The notes under the pieces were generated by a model. The model worked only from the letters and a program-made list of their open reading frames with translations. It had not been told where the DNA came from and did no database searches. From positions 3,286,001 to 3,350,000 of the forward strand of contig NC_079238.1 in NCBI RefSeq assembly GCF_027921745.1: DNA of 64,000 bases, in the 5' to 3' direction. Made by a program: the position numbers and the translations under genes. This document shows positions 21,421 to 33,511 of this stretch, piece after piece. The stretch is from Schizosaccharomyces osmophilus. Taxonomy: Eukaryota; Ascomycota; Schizosaccharomycetes; Schizosaccharomycetales; Schizosaccharomycetaceae. Position 1 is the stretch's first letter. The number at the start of each line of letters is the position of its first letter.

Positions 21421-22886
21421 ATGGACATCACAAAACGCGTTTTTGTTGGAGGACTATCTTCTACCATTACAGAAGATGATTTAAAACCTCGATTTAACCG
21501 TTTTGGTAACGTTACCGAATTCACAATTGTTGAAAAACAGCTTCCTGTAGGAACATTTCAGAAATTTGCATATGTTACATTCGAAACCAACGAGGATAAC
21601 TGGAGAAAGTGCAAAATGCATCTTTCTAAAGCTACCTTTAAGGAAAGCGTGTTGAGGATTGAAGAAGCCAAGCCATATTTTAAGGATAGGTATGGAAGGA
21701 TGGAAAGGAGCTCTTTTTGGTCGTTACTTTCTTTGCTAACAGGAGTGATAGATTAAAATTGGAGAAGAACATTGAAGATGAACCAAGCGCTCAAGCTACT
21801 ACCACTAATCATTCTGAACCAGAACTTCCAAGTGATCCTGTTTTTCACGGAGAAATCATCCTACCTGGCAGACATGCTAAAGACATGAATCCTGTATCTG
21901 ATACAGATGTTAGGAAGACTACAGCTCGTAAGGGATGGAAGAAAGGACCTTACGGGCGAGCTATCGCTTTACTGAAGGTCTACAACAAGAAAAGTAGGAA
22001 AGTCAAGCGCTTTTATCCTTTGGGTAGAAACTGTTTACAGAAACTTTGGGGAAAAATTGATCCTAATATGGATAATGCTACTGCGTCGTATGACACGGAT
22101 AACGATTGCTACCTTACATACTCAGGAAGAAAAATTCCTCGTTCATTTATTGTACAACATGCGAAACAACCGAACTTGAGAACCAAACCTGTTGAGGAAA
22201 ATGATTTTGAAAATTTACGAGTTGCCGCTGAAGTTCCCGAAGAGCGAGGTTTACTCACCGATGAACAAATAAACCAACTTCGTGAAAAAGACAAGGACAC
22301 GGCGCAATCTGTTCTGGCAGAACTGTTTGGTCAGGATGAATTGGCCGAAACGTCAAAGAAAGAATTAGAAGCTAGCATCACTGTTGACGATAATAACAAA
22401 GATGAAGAACAAAAGACCGCTAACATTCCGTTGGATGGTTCCCATGAAGTTTCTGTTCCTCAAGAACTTGAGGCTTCTGAAAAACAGGCGGCTGTTGTGA
22501 ATGTTGAAAATCTGAAAGAAATGTTTACAAACAACGAAAATGAAGCTGCAGGCTTTTCTTTATTTGGCGGTGGTGACGAAGACCTCAGCGACGAAAATGA
22601 AGAAGACGAAGCAGAATATATGGGTGAGGAGGAAACTCAAGAGCAGCCTTTTATTCAAGTGGAATCTACTGCTGCTAAAGACGAGAAAGTATGGCCCATG
22701 CTTTTCCCTACCTCAACAAATTCTTTTCCGTATTTTCGTCCTTGTAGCCAACAAGTTGTACAAAAACAAGCTTTAGAGTCTTGGTGGAATGAAAACCGCT
22801 TGTTTTTGACCAGGGATTACAAACGCAAGCGTAAAGATGCAGTAAAGCGTCTGCGTCGAGCTCAACAAAAGCAAATCCAAGCTTAG
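21421..22886 (+). CDS. nop8: RRM protein Nop8, 60S ribosome biogenesis factor
   Basis: Two exons, 21421-21689 and 21743-22886, encode 470 aa. Nop8 is a nucleolar protein required for assembly of early 60S pre-ribosomes. The N-terminal RRM starts at once (RVFVGGLSSTITEDDLKPRF, RNP1-like KFAYVTFET). The middle is acidic (GGGDEDLSDENEEDEAEYMG), and the C-terminus carries the family's conserved tail, FPYFRPCSQ through ESWWNENRLFLTRDYKRKRK. The single intron is 53 nt with a GCTAAC branch point and joins DR-SDRLKLEKN. I start at the ATG at 21421; a longer reading would need a TTG codon. An ACGCGT at about 21433 lies inside the coding sequence. Next to yar1, another ribosome-assembly factor, it forms a divergent pair. 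Confidence 0.85.
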
Positions 22887-23261
22887 TGTTTTGGTGTTGA
22901 AGGACTCTTATCCTTTAAAAAAAAAAAAAAAGAAAAGCGCTTCTATCGAAAGCCGTCGTTAAGCGTTTAGGACAATGGGTATATATCAATGGTTTACTAT
23001 AAATTAATATTTTCTGTGTTTCTACGTACTTATCAATTGAAACAATTCATCTTTTAGATGTTTTTGAATCATCTTATAGCGTATTTTCTTCTAACATAAA
23101 ACCAAAATTCGAGATCAAACTTCCTTTCAATTTAATCAAGCATCCTTCATTTCAAAAATAAAAAAACTCTCGCTATTCCTCGGTAATCGTGGAGTCTGCA
23201 TGTTTAGCTGCCTCTAGTGTTTGTCTAGTGACCTAGATACCCACTCCCAGTATTTCATACA
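22887..23261. other. Intergenic nop8 / apm1
   Basis: 375 bp between two plus-strand genes. A run of about 15 A residues follows the nop8 stop. I see nothing else of note. Confidence 0.6.
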
Positions 23262-24740
23262 ATGGCATCAGCTGTATTCATTTTAAATTTAAAAGGGAAA
23301 CCCATCATATCTAGGGATTATCGGTAAGGTTTAAAGCCAACAATGCTTGCAGAAATGCAAATAACCCATACTTCTTCATTGAACAACATTAACCGATGTA
23401 GCGCCGATGTTCCTTTGTCAGCTGTTGAGAAGTTTATACCATTAATAACGGAAGTGGAAGAAGAAAATGGATGTGTAACGCCCTGCTTAACTCATGAAGG
23501 AATTAATGTATGTAATGAGCGGCAAGTCAACGGGACGTGTTTTGCAGCTCTTTCTCCAATTCTTATTTAATACTAATCTTAAAAGTATATTTATGTTCAA
23601 CATAACGATGTTTACCTCTTAGCTTTATCTAAAAGGAATACGGATGCAATGGAGATGCTTGTGTTTCTCAGAAAATTGGCAGATCTGTTTATAGATTACT
23701 TTAAAGAACTCCAAGAAGAATCTATTCGGGACAATTTTGTGCTGGTATATGAACTGCTAGACGAAGTGATGGATTTTGGATTTCCGCAAACCACCGAAAC
23801 CAAAATCCTTCAAGAATATATAACACAGACTTCTAATACCTCTCAAACACAAGTAGCACCGCCAATTGCGATGACAAATGCTATTTCTTGGCGTTCAGAA
23901 GGGATTCATTACCGTAAAAATGAGGTATTTTTGGACGTTATTGAATCCGTCAATTTGATCGCTGCACCTGATGGTACTATCATCCAGAGTGATATCCTCG
24001 GAAAGGTTCATTTGAAGTGTTTCTTGTCAGGAATGCCTGAACTTCGCCTGGGTCTTAATGATAAAGTGCTTTTTGAAGCAGCTGGTCGTACCATCAAAGG
24101 AAATGCAGTTGAGATGGAGGACGTAAAATTCCATCAATGTGTTCGTTTAGCAAGGTTCGAGAATGATCGAACTATTTCTTTTATTCCTCCTGACGGCGAA
24201 TTTGATCTCATGTCTTATCGTCTTAGCTCAAACGTATGTTTACCGAGTGTATATAATTTTAACTAACCTATTTAGTCGCGACCTCTCATTTGGGTTGAGT
24301 GTGACTCAGTCGTTCATTCAGGTTCTCGTGTGGAATTTATGGTAAAAGCAAAAGCTCAGTTCAAGAAGAGGTGTATCGCAAACAATGTCAAAATTATTAT
24401 ACCCGTTCCAGAAGACGCGGATAGTCCTCGATTTCAGTCGAGCAATGGTCATGTACAGTACGCTCCAGAACAAGCAGCGATGATTTGGAACATTAAAAAG
24501 TTTTCTGGGGGAAAGGAGTGTTTAATGCGAGCAGAAATGGGGTTACCAAGCGTCCGTGGAGAAGAAACAGCCAAACGTACAAAACGACCTGTTCAAATGA
24601 GCTTCGCGATTCCATATTTTACCACTTCTGGAATTCAAGTACGATACTTAAAAATTACTGAGCCTAAATTGAATTATCATGCTATGCCGTGGGTTAGATA
24701 TGTTACGCAGAATGGCAAAGAATATGCCATTCGCCAGTAA
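23262..24740 (+). CDS. apm1: AP-1 clathrin adaptor mu subunit Apm1
   Basis: Four exons, 23262-23323, 23402-23507, 23586-24233 and 24276-24740, encode 426 aa, the S. pombe length. The protein is the medium chain of AP-1, which sorts cargo at the trans-Golgi network and endosomes and recognises tyrosine-based signals. The longin-type N-domain begins MASAVFILNLKGKPIISRDY and continues DVYLLALSKRNTDAMEMLVF. The mu-homology domain follows (AISWRSEGIHYRKNEVFLDV, EFDLMSYRLSSN, then PLIWVECDSVVHSGS across intron 3), ending GIQVRYLKITEPKLNYHAMP through ITEP to EYAIRQ. All three introns join without frame change relative to the known protein. Residues expected for cargo binding are present in the family pattern. 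Confidence 0.95.
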
Positions 24741-25032
24741 TGGAGCACACCAATAAAAAGAATTTTATAGACGCAAATTAGCATAGTTATTTACGAACAT
24801 TTAATTGTCACATATATTGTTTACGATCCTTAACAAATATAGAAATGACATTCATAAGATGATTTTACTTTGGGAGGAATAAAAATCAAGATTTTTATTG
24901 TTGATGAAAAAGATAAGGTATAAGAAAGGTGAGGAAAATCCAAGCAAAACGATTGATTCTCTATATAATAAGTTTATACTTCAAAATGATTAACAAATGA
25001 ATTTCTTGAATCCAGACAAAAATTTGGCAGTA

Positions 25033-27503
<2,471 letters not shown>

Positions 27504-27575
27504 AGGTCGTACTGGGAATCGAACCCAGGTCTCGAGAATCAAAATCTCATGTGCTAGCCATTACACCATACAACC
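27504..27575 (-). tRNA. tRNA-Gln (anticodon UUG)
   Basis: A 72-nt cloverleaf on the minus strand. The acceptor stem GGTTGTA pairs with TACGACC, the discriminator base is T, the D-arm region is GTGTAATGGCTAGCAC, the anticodon stem TGAGA/TCTCG closes the loop TTTTGAT with anticodon TTG, and the T-arm is TGGGTTCGATTCCCAG. It reads CAA codons. No intron and no encoded CCA. A Pol III terminator lies 14 nt downstream. It sits between the FMO gene and php4. Confidence 0.95.
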
Positions 27576-27803
27576 GATTATGGGATTTTAAAAGTTATGT
27601 TTAATATGATTAATAAGAGCTAATTTAATATTGTACTTAAAGATACATGGAACAAACGGAAATGAAATGTATCACAGATGTTTCTACCATACAAACAAGT
27701 ATATGAAAATACGATAAATTTATATATGAAAAAACAAGTAAACAACAATATGGAATCATACAGGAAAGAAAAGAACCAAATAAAAAATAATAAACAGAGA
27801 TTT

Positions 27804-27850
27804 AGATATAGATATAGATATTGAAATAGAAATAGAAATAGAAATAGAAA
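27804..27850. repeat. Compound microsatellite (GATATA)n then (GAAATA)n
   Basis: Short hexamer units, about 2.5 of GATATA followed by about 4.5 of GAAATA, in the 3' flank of php4. It ends directly at a 13-base string identical to a classic cDNA adapter (see findings). Confidence 0.8.
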
Positions 27851-27983
27851 ATTCGGCACGAGTTGTTCGTAATTTTTTAGGAAAGCACCATTTTCCAAAG
27901 AAGCGAATGGAAAAGCTCAACTGCGTTCCCCAATTCACAAACGTACAGTCATCACAACATAATAATAAAAAAATTCGTTCTCA

Positions 27984-28898
27984 TTATGCGGAAATCCTCG
28001 GAACAACAGAATTCAGTTCCAAACTAGGCTCCAGTATAGGCGGCTTTTGCTTTCGAGCTGATTTGGATTGAAGAAAATCAATCGAGGGTCCAGCAAGCAC
28101 TGTAGGAGCATCCTGGGCAGAGTTATGGAGATCAATAAGCAATTGCGCATAAATCTTTGTTTCATCGGATTCCCGAGCCCGCTTTTTATTCACGCATTCT
28201 GAGGATTCAGTGGAATACAGACATCCATCAACACCGTTACAAATACCTTTCTCCCGAATCCGCTCCGTAATCTTTGGGTTCTGTGGCGTAAAGTTTATTT
28301 CATTGACGGCTCGACCCGCTTTCAAAGGTACTGTCTTGGACGGCACATGCCCATCACGTTTGTTGGCCAACCGGACTCGCTTAGATGAATCCCCCAAGAA
28401 AACATGAGGATCCAACTCAATCGGTACCTCCGTATAGATGGCATTTTTGGAGCATGGAAGTTGGACAGGACAATTGTGACGCTGTAGTTCAGCATTTTGG
28501 ACCTTGGGAGATTCCGTGCTATTGATATCACTCGACAAGTCCACACTCGAAGGAGGAGTAACATTTCGCTCGAGGCAAACATTTCTCATTTGTTTGTGCA
28601 TTGTCTCTAATTGCTCCAACAGTATATTGTTCTTTCGCTGAAGTCTCCCAATCATTTCCTGATACTGTTCCTCGCGCACATGAAATTGCGCCTCTTCCGA
28701 ACTGAACGTCTCAGGCGTAGCGGGCTTTGGCTTGATGGGAATCTTTCTCTTTCCCTGGGCATTTAAAGCAGGCTTGCGACCCGGCTTGGGTCGGGGTGGT
28801 ACGACCCATTGCTTCGAAATCTTCACCGCGGGTCCCTTTGGCTTGTCTAAGCCTGCAGAGGAACCCTCGGTTTCTGTTGCTGTCTCGTGTTTCTCCAT
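27984..28898 (-). CDS. php4: Php4, iron-responsive repressor subunit of the CCAAT-binding complex
   Basis: An intronless 304-aa protein. Php4 joins the Php2/3/5 complex under iron starvation and represses genes for iron-using proteins. The HAP4L/HapX signature SKQWVVPPRPKPGRKPA spans residues 28-44. A leucine-rich segment LLEQLETM at 93-100 coincides with the nuclear export signal of S. pombe Php4. Basic patches KRVR (173-176) and KKRAR (238-242) match its two nuclear import signals. Cys220 and Cys226, spaced as C-x5-C in GICNGVDGC, correspond to the cysteines that sense iron with Grx4 through a bridging Fe-S cluster. So the iron sensor, shuttle signals and complex-binding motif are all kept. 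An AGATAA GATA element 129 nt upstream could bind Fep1. Confidence 0.95.
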   Translation of the reverse strand: MEKHETATETEGSSAGLDKPKGPAVKISKQWVVPPRPKPGRKPALNAQGKRKIPIKPKPATPETFSSEEAQFHVREEQYQEMIGRLQRKNNILLEQLETMHKQMRNVCLERNVTPPSSVDLSSDINSTESPKVQNAELQRHNCPVQLPCSKNAIYTEVPIELDPHVFLGDSSKRVRLANKRDGHVPSKTVPLKAGRAVNEINFTPQNPKITERIREKGICNGVDGCLYSTESSECVNKKRARESDETKIYAQLLIDLHNSAQDAPTVLAGPSIDFLQSKSARKQKPPILEPSLELNSVVPRISA

Positions 28899-30106
28899 CC
28901 GGAAAGAACCTCAATCAATATCGCTGTCCGCGTTCGGTTTCAGTTTCGGTTTTGAATCAAAAAAAAGCTACAGAGTTGTATGTACCAAGTCGCTTCAAAT
29001 CCAAGCTTTTTTCCTTGATCAAAACAAGATAAACTATTGTGTTTATTATTTGTTTGGACTTTTGGCGGTGAACTTTAATCAGATAGATATATAGATCTGA
29101 TACGACTTGCTTGAATTGATACAAAAATCTTACAACATTGAAAGTCACTAGTGAGATGTAACGATAAAATCTCTGCGATTTGTCCAACAAATGTATCGAT
29201 ATCCTAGCGTTTTGTTATTTTTTATTCAAATTAGCTTTCTTTTTCCTTTATTGTCTACTCTGTTTCCTTCGTTCAACCCTTTAGCTACATCCTTTTTTGT
29301 TTAGCATGCTCTACGACAAGAAATCACCAATGTACAATTGCAGTTGAGGAATCAACAAACAAAATGACATTTTGGTATACTAGATATTCATCTATGCCGA
29401 ATATCCTCTATCTAATATCTACAGGCCTGATTTATGGCCCATCCTAAGAGTCTAAATATCTCTGAAGGATTTATATAGTGAATTGTAACAGTGGCTTGTA
29501 ACACTACCCTCTTATTTTGTGACTGTTTTTCTGCATTTGTATATAGCAGGAAGATTATACTTGTTTTTCCCTATCTCACAATTTATTAAATATGACCGAC
29601 GTCGAAGGAGTTGCATGCTTCTGAATTGTCACTATTAATAAATAGAGACAATCCAATGGGTGCAGCCCTTTTCCTTTGTTGGAGTTGGTGTAGATAATGT
29701 CGGATGGACCGACAGCATAGCTAAAAACCATCGTGAAGTCGTCGCTTCGTGCCATGGCTCGTGATGACCGATTGCTACGTACATTTGTATTACTATAGAT
29801 GAAGATTTTTAGTTGTTTTTATAGAATGTGTTTGTGAATTGATTATGAATCTAAAAATCTACTTGCCTATTACGAAGTTGTGTAAGCTAGAGGGAAACTT
29901 CTAGGGTTGTGTAAAGTTGTAGAGATCGACTTTTTTCTAGTATAGCATCGCATTGTATTATCAAGATAATTAAAAGTCAAAAAATAGTTAAAGAATGTCA
30001 GCAAGAAGATACTGCTATGTTAGAAGGAACGACTCGTTTGAACGTTCTTGGTGCTTTATGTTTGGCACCGTTCGTCTGCGAAATATATTTTCATCCACAC
30101 AAAGTT
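28899..30106. other. Intergenic region upstream of php4
   Basis: About 1.2 kb between the php4 start and the cue5-like stop, both genes on the minus strand. It holds a GATA element and a compact GC-richer stretch at about 29640-29790 with a perfect small hairpin (TGTCGG-ATGGA-CCGACA at about 29697-29713). No protein frame is credible. Confidence 0.5.
29027..29032. promoter_or_regulatory. GATA element (AGATAA), possible Fep1 site of php4
   Basis: AGATAA lies 129 nt upstream of the php4 start. In S. pombe the GATA repressor Fep1 binds (A/T)GATAA elements in the php4 promoter and shuts it when iron is plentiful. A hexamer alone is weak evidence. Confidence 0.4.
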
Positions 30107-31675
30107 TTATGAAATTGGCTCGTCCTTTTTCTCGGACGCTGTAGTTTTTTCTTTTGTATCTTCTTCATCCTTGGGCTTTTCATTAGAATTTGAAGGTTCG
30201 TCTTTCTTCTCATGCTCAACGTTCTCCGTCTTTGTATTCGTATTCGAGTTTGCATTCGCACTTGCACTTACACCATTCGCCGTATGCTTCTTCTCTTCTT
30301 TGTCATGTTCAGTATTTTCGTTTATATTTGAAGCATCTTGGATGGATTTCGTTTCGATTTTATCGGCATTGGAATCTTTCGTCGTATCTTTCTTATCGTT
30401 CTCTTTTACAGCATCCTCCTGATCTGTCTTTGGGGCAGGACCATACTGTTCTTCAGAAACACTTTCAAGGTCACGAGCGTTTTCCCTTTGCTGTTGGTCA
30501 GCATCCTTTTCTTTGTTTGCAACAATAGTGGAATCCTTTTTGGCTGTGTCTTCTTCATAGGTCGATTCCAAATCGCTATCGTCTAAAGCAAATGCGGAAT
30601 TGGAACTTTCTATAGCTCCATTGCTGTCCAAAACTAATGACTGGCCTCCAGCAAAAGCCGAAGAGCTTGATTCAACTGACTTTCTAGTAGAAGCCAAAGA
30701 AGAACGACCCATCAATGGAGATGATGTAGACTCCAACCGGAGGCGCTCAAAATCCTTTTCATTCAACATGTGGGGATCTGCTTCATAAGGAGGAAGTGAT
30801 ATCGTAGTATCTGGCTTAGCGCTTCTCCGTGCAGGCATGGGTGGAGGATTATCCTCGTACGCAGACTCCAAATCGGCAGCAGTGGAGGCTGGCTTTTGTG
30901 ATCGTTTACTATAAGCTGGACTTTCATAATTATTCTCTTCGTATTCATCACCTCCTTCAAGCTTAGAAGCAACTTTATCCATCCATGCCATGCTTCGTTG
31001 CTTAATCGATTGAAATCCACGAACAAAATTATCTTTTAAGACCGGCAAATCATCCTCAATGAATGAGTAGTCTTCATTGTCTTCATCGTAAGAGTATTTC
31101 CGGTTTTCACTCCTTGGCACCGCTTTTCTATCCATCGTGGGTTTACGATCACCATTCGATGCAGGATACTTTTGATATCGTTTGGCTAACCTCCTAGCAC
31201 ACATCTCATCTTCTTCCAATTGCTTCCGAGCGGATTCTCTTGATGGCGCCTGGGGAGGGGCAGGACTCGGACTCGAATATAATTGTTCTAATTCATCGGC
31301 CACACTAGGATCATTCAATCCTACAAAAGTTAGTTCTGTATTGCAAAGGTAAATAATGTTGGTTTTAGATGAGAGCAAGCAACTACAGTCAACCGAGTAA
31401 AAGTCAATGGATATGACCAATTCAAATATCACATACCTAACAAAGCATTAAAAGCTGGCTCAACACGGAATCCACTAGCCGCTAAAACTGCTCGAATTAT
31501 TGCATCCTTTAAATATTTGTTAATAAACACTACATTGACTGCTATAATGTATGTAACCATTCGTGAAAGTACTTACATCTGTGTCAGGAAAGGCCTCCTT
31601 TAAGGAAGCTTTAGCTTGTTCATGCTTATGGGGAGGCCTATTCGGTAATCTAGGAGCAGTTGCTTCAGAATTCAT
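30107..31675 (-). CDS. CUE-domain ubiquitin-binding protein, Cue5-like
   Basis: Three exons on the minus strand, 31675-31577, 31506-31437 and 31320-30107, encode 460 aa. The CUE domain lies at about residues 18-60 (ASLKEAFPDTD-DAIIRAVL through AFNALLGLND), with the family's Phe-Pro at 29-30 and Leu-Leu at 55-56 that contact ubiquitin. The remaining 400 residues are disordered and rich in Glu, Ser and Lys. S. cerevisiae Cue5 links ubiquitinated cargo to Atg8 in selective autophagy. Here YSFI at 141-144, in an acidic stretch (DEDNEDYSFIEDD), could serve as the Atg8-interacting motif; that is inference. Both introns (70 and 116 nt) interrupt the CUE domain. S. pombe SPBC16E9.02c is the positional counterpart next to php4. 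Confidence 0.87.
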
Positions 31676-32092
31676 GGTTACTATCTGTGGTAGAATACTA
31701 TGCCTTCAACAGATGAAATTGACTACTTAGGTAGGTTGATCGAATGGCTTCCAAATAAGTAGATGATTGAGACAAAAGCCCGTTATTATTAAACAAAACG
31801 TAAAAAATACTCTGAGTTATACGGAAGGTATGTTAGTAATGAGGCTACTCTGGAACATTGTAAATCTAGCTTGGTACTTCAAAACAATGTAAAAAGTAAC
31901 AACGAGTTGCAGTGCAATTATTTCAGGTCGAAATGAAATTGGAATTTTGAATATTAAGCTAATATATTTGGTAATAAATAACTTTTTCATTAGCCTATTT
32001 AGACGGTTTTCACCGGACTAGCTTCCCTGTTATTAGCATAGTTTTACTCGTATACGATGCAATCGAAGGTATGGAAATTTGTAGGCAATTCA
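31676..32092. other. Intergenic cue5-like / coa1
   Basis: 417 bp, AT-rich, between two minus-strand genes. Nothing recognisable. Confidence 0.6.
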
Positions 32093-32821
32093 TCACCATT
32101 GATTATCATATTCTAAAGAGTTGAGAGGAACTGTCTTTCCATTAGAAATTAAAGAGCATTCCAGCTCAACCCAATGAGGTATAGGACCAAAGCGTTGACT
32201 CTTGTAATGAACAATACCCAAGTTTTGAGAGCCGGTTACTTCAAAAGATATATCTATTATGCCATATCGTTTATGAAGTTTGCCTTTAATCCAAGGGAAT
32301 GGGTACCTAAATTGGATATTCTCGCCTAAAAGTTTGAGTGCTTCTTTGGAATGTTGCACTCGATACATTACAATTTGCGTAACATTGGAGTTTTGTTTAC
32401 CATAATGAATGGCATAAAACGCACAAGCGGCCCATACAAAACAAAAAAAAGCAAAGAGAGATGGAATACGTTTGTTATTTGGAGAGAATTCAGAAACATC
32501 AGGAAGTTTTCTCCGGGGAGACAATTCAAAAACGGAAGAAACACGAGATGTATGAAAGAAGGCAACCCGTTGTTGAAAGGCCCGTTCAAGAAATAAGTTA
32601 TGTGTTCTAGAAAAAAGTGATGGTTTATGACTTCTTGGACGCCAGAATAAACTATGTTTAGTATTAGGAATTTCGTAATTCAGATTATAAACATTTGACT
32701 GTAGACGATTTGAAAGTGAAATGTACCTTTGAATCGAATTTTTCATACTCCACGTACCACGAACCGAAGTTAACGTGGGTAGACCGACTTTTGGGATATT
32801 AAACTGTAGTAATGCAATCAT
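32093..32821 (-). CDS. coa1: Coa1-like mitochondrial complex IV assembly factor
   Basis: An intronless frame of 242 aa. A long basic N-terminus without acidic clusters (RGTWSMKNSIQRYISLSNRL, then FHTSR) looks like a mitochondrial presequence. A single membrane span follows (SLFAFFCFVWAACAFYAIHY, about 119-138), then a compact C-terminal domain (ALKLLGENIQFRYPFPWIKG, then IDISFEVTGSQNLGIVHYKS) typical of Coa1/Tim21-like proteins, which act with Shy1 in inserting heme into Cox1. I give the first ATG at 32821, but Met25 (32749) may be the true start: with the first ATG, the start codon overlaps that of the divergent PAC3-like gene. S. pombe SPBC16E9.03c is, as I recall, its counterpart. Confidence 0.78.
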   Translation of the reverse strand: MIALLQFNIPKVGLPTLTSVRGTWSMKNSIQRYISLSNRLQSNVYNLNYEIPNTKHSLFWRPRSHKPSLFSRTHNLFLERAFQQRVAFFHTSRVSSVFELSPRRKLPDVSEFSPNNKRIPSLFAFFCFVWAACAFYAIHYGKQNSNVTQIVMYRVQHSKEALKLLGENIQFRYPFPWIKGKLHKRYGIIDISFEVTGSQNLGIVHYKSQRFGPIPHWVELECSLISNGKTVPLNSLEYDNQW

Positions 32822-33511
32822 GTTTCCATTAACTAGAAAAGAAAGCGGAATTTACCAAGGAATTCAACTCAACTGTCTTGCAATGAAGTTTGGTGACCAA
32901 AATACTATTCTTGTGACAATGACTGGAAAGATCGGTCAAATGGTAAGGAAACAATGGAATTCAATGATTCTGAGTTTGTCAGTCTTCTTTAATTGCTCAA
33001 AAATCCCTACACGTAAGTTTGGTATCTCCTGTTTTCTGCTTAAAGAAGAAAGGGTTGTAAGCCAGAAATGTGTGGGGAGTTGAAATATTTGAGCATGTTT
33101 AAGAAAAGCGACCCTCAAGTTTTTTTTTATTCAAAGTGAATTTTTGTTTCTTATTCTTCTATTAAAAGATAGATCGAATTATGCTAACAGATATTCTCAT
33201 TGCAGTTCATGGTGACTTATGAAAGAAGTGTTGTTTCACCTCTAGTGCTCAATGAAGACATGTCTTCCTTACCAGAAATAGGTGTGAGAACCATTCTTGG
33301 TGATAGAGATGATTTTAAAGCACAATGGGGTCAGTTACTTGCCGGTCAGGTTGGTTCGCTGCTCGCAAAGCAACAAATACATAACACAGGAAATTCAAAA
33401 GTCCCTAAATTATGCTTAGGCCTCCATGTTCCTTGGGAATTGTCAGATGAAAAAAACGGTGACTTGGTAGTCTATATTATGGAACTGATTCAAAAAGTAC
33501 GAGTATGGTAA
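32820..33511 (+). CDS. Proteasome assembly chaperone 3-like protein (PAC3/Poc3)
   Basis: Two exons, 32820-32942 and 33206-33511, encode 142 aa. Secondary-structure order and spacing match PSMG3/PAC3: a first strand pair (YQGIQLNCLAMKF), then NTILVTMTGKIGQM-FMVTYE across the splice, the loop VRTILGDRDDFKAQW, and a final helix ending LIQKVRVW, close to the VCQVW end of human PSMG3. PAC3 with PAC4 helps form the alpha-ring of the 20S proteasome in the cytoplasm. The intron is unusually long (263 nt) and holds a stable hairpin. A closer AG at 33190 would add five in-frame residues (IFSLQ), but it directly abuts the CTAAC branch point. The family call rests on my reading, not a search. Confidence 0.72.
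32987..33103 (+). other. Long hairpin inside the PAC3-like intron
   Basis: TGCTCAAA (32994-33001) is the perfect complement of TTTGAGCA (33088-33095). Inside it TCCCTACAC (33004-33012) pairs with GTGTGGGGA (33070-33078), nine pairs with one G-U. Outside it TCTTTAA and TTTAAGA pair with one mismatch. This gives an extended stem enclosing about 57 nt. Candidate intron-encoded structured RNA or splicing-relevant fold. Confidence 0.55.
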
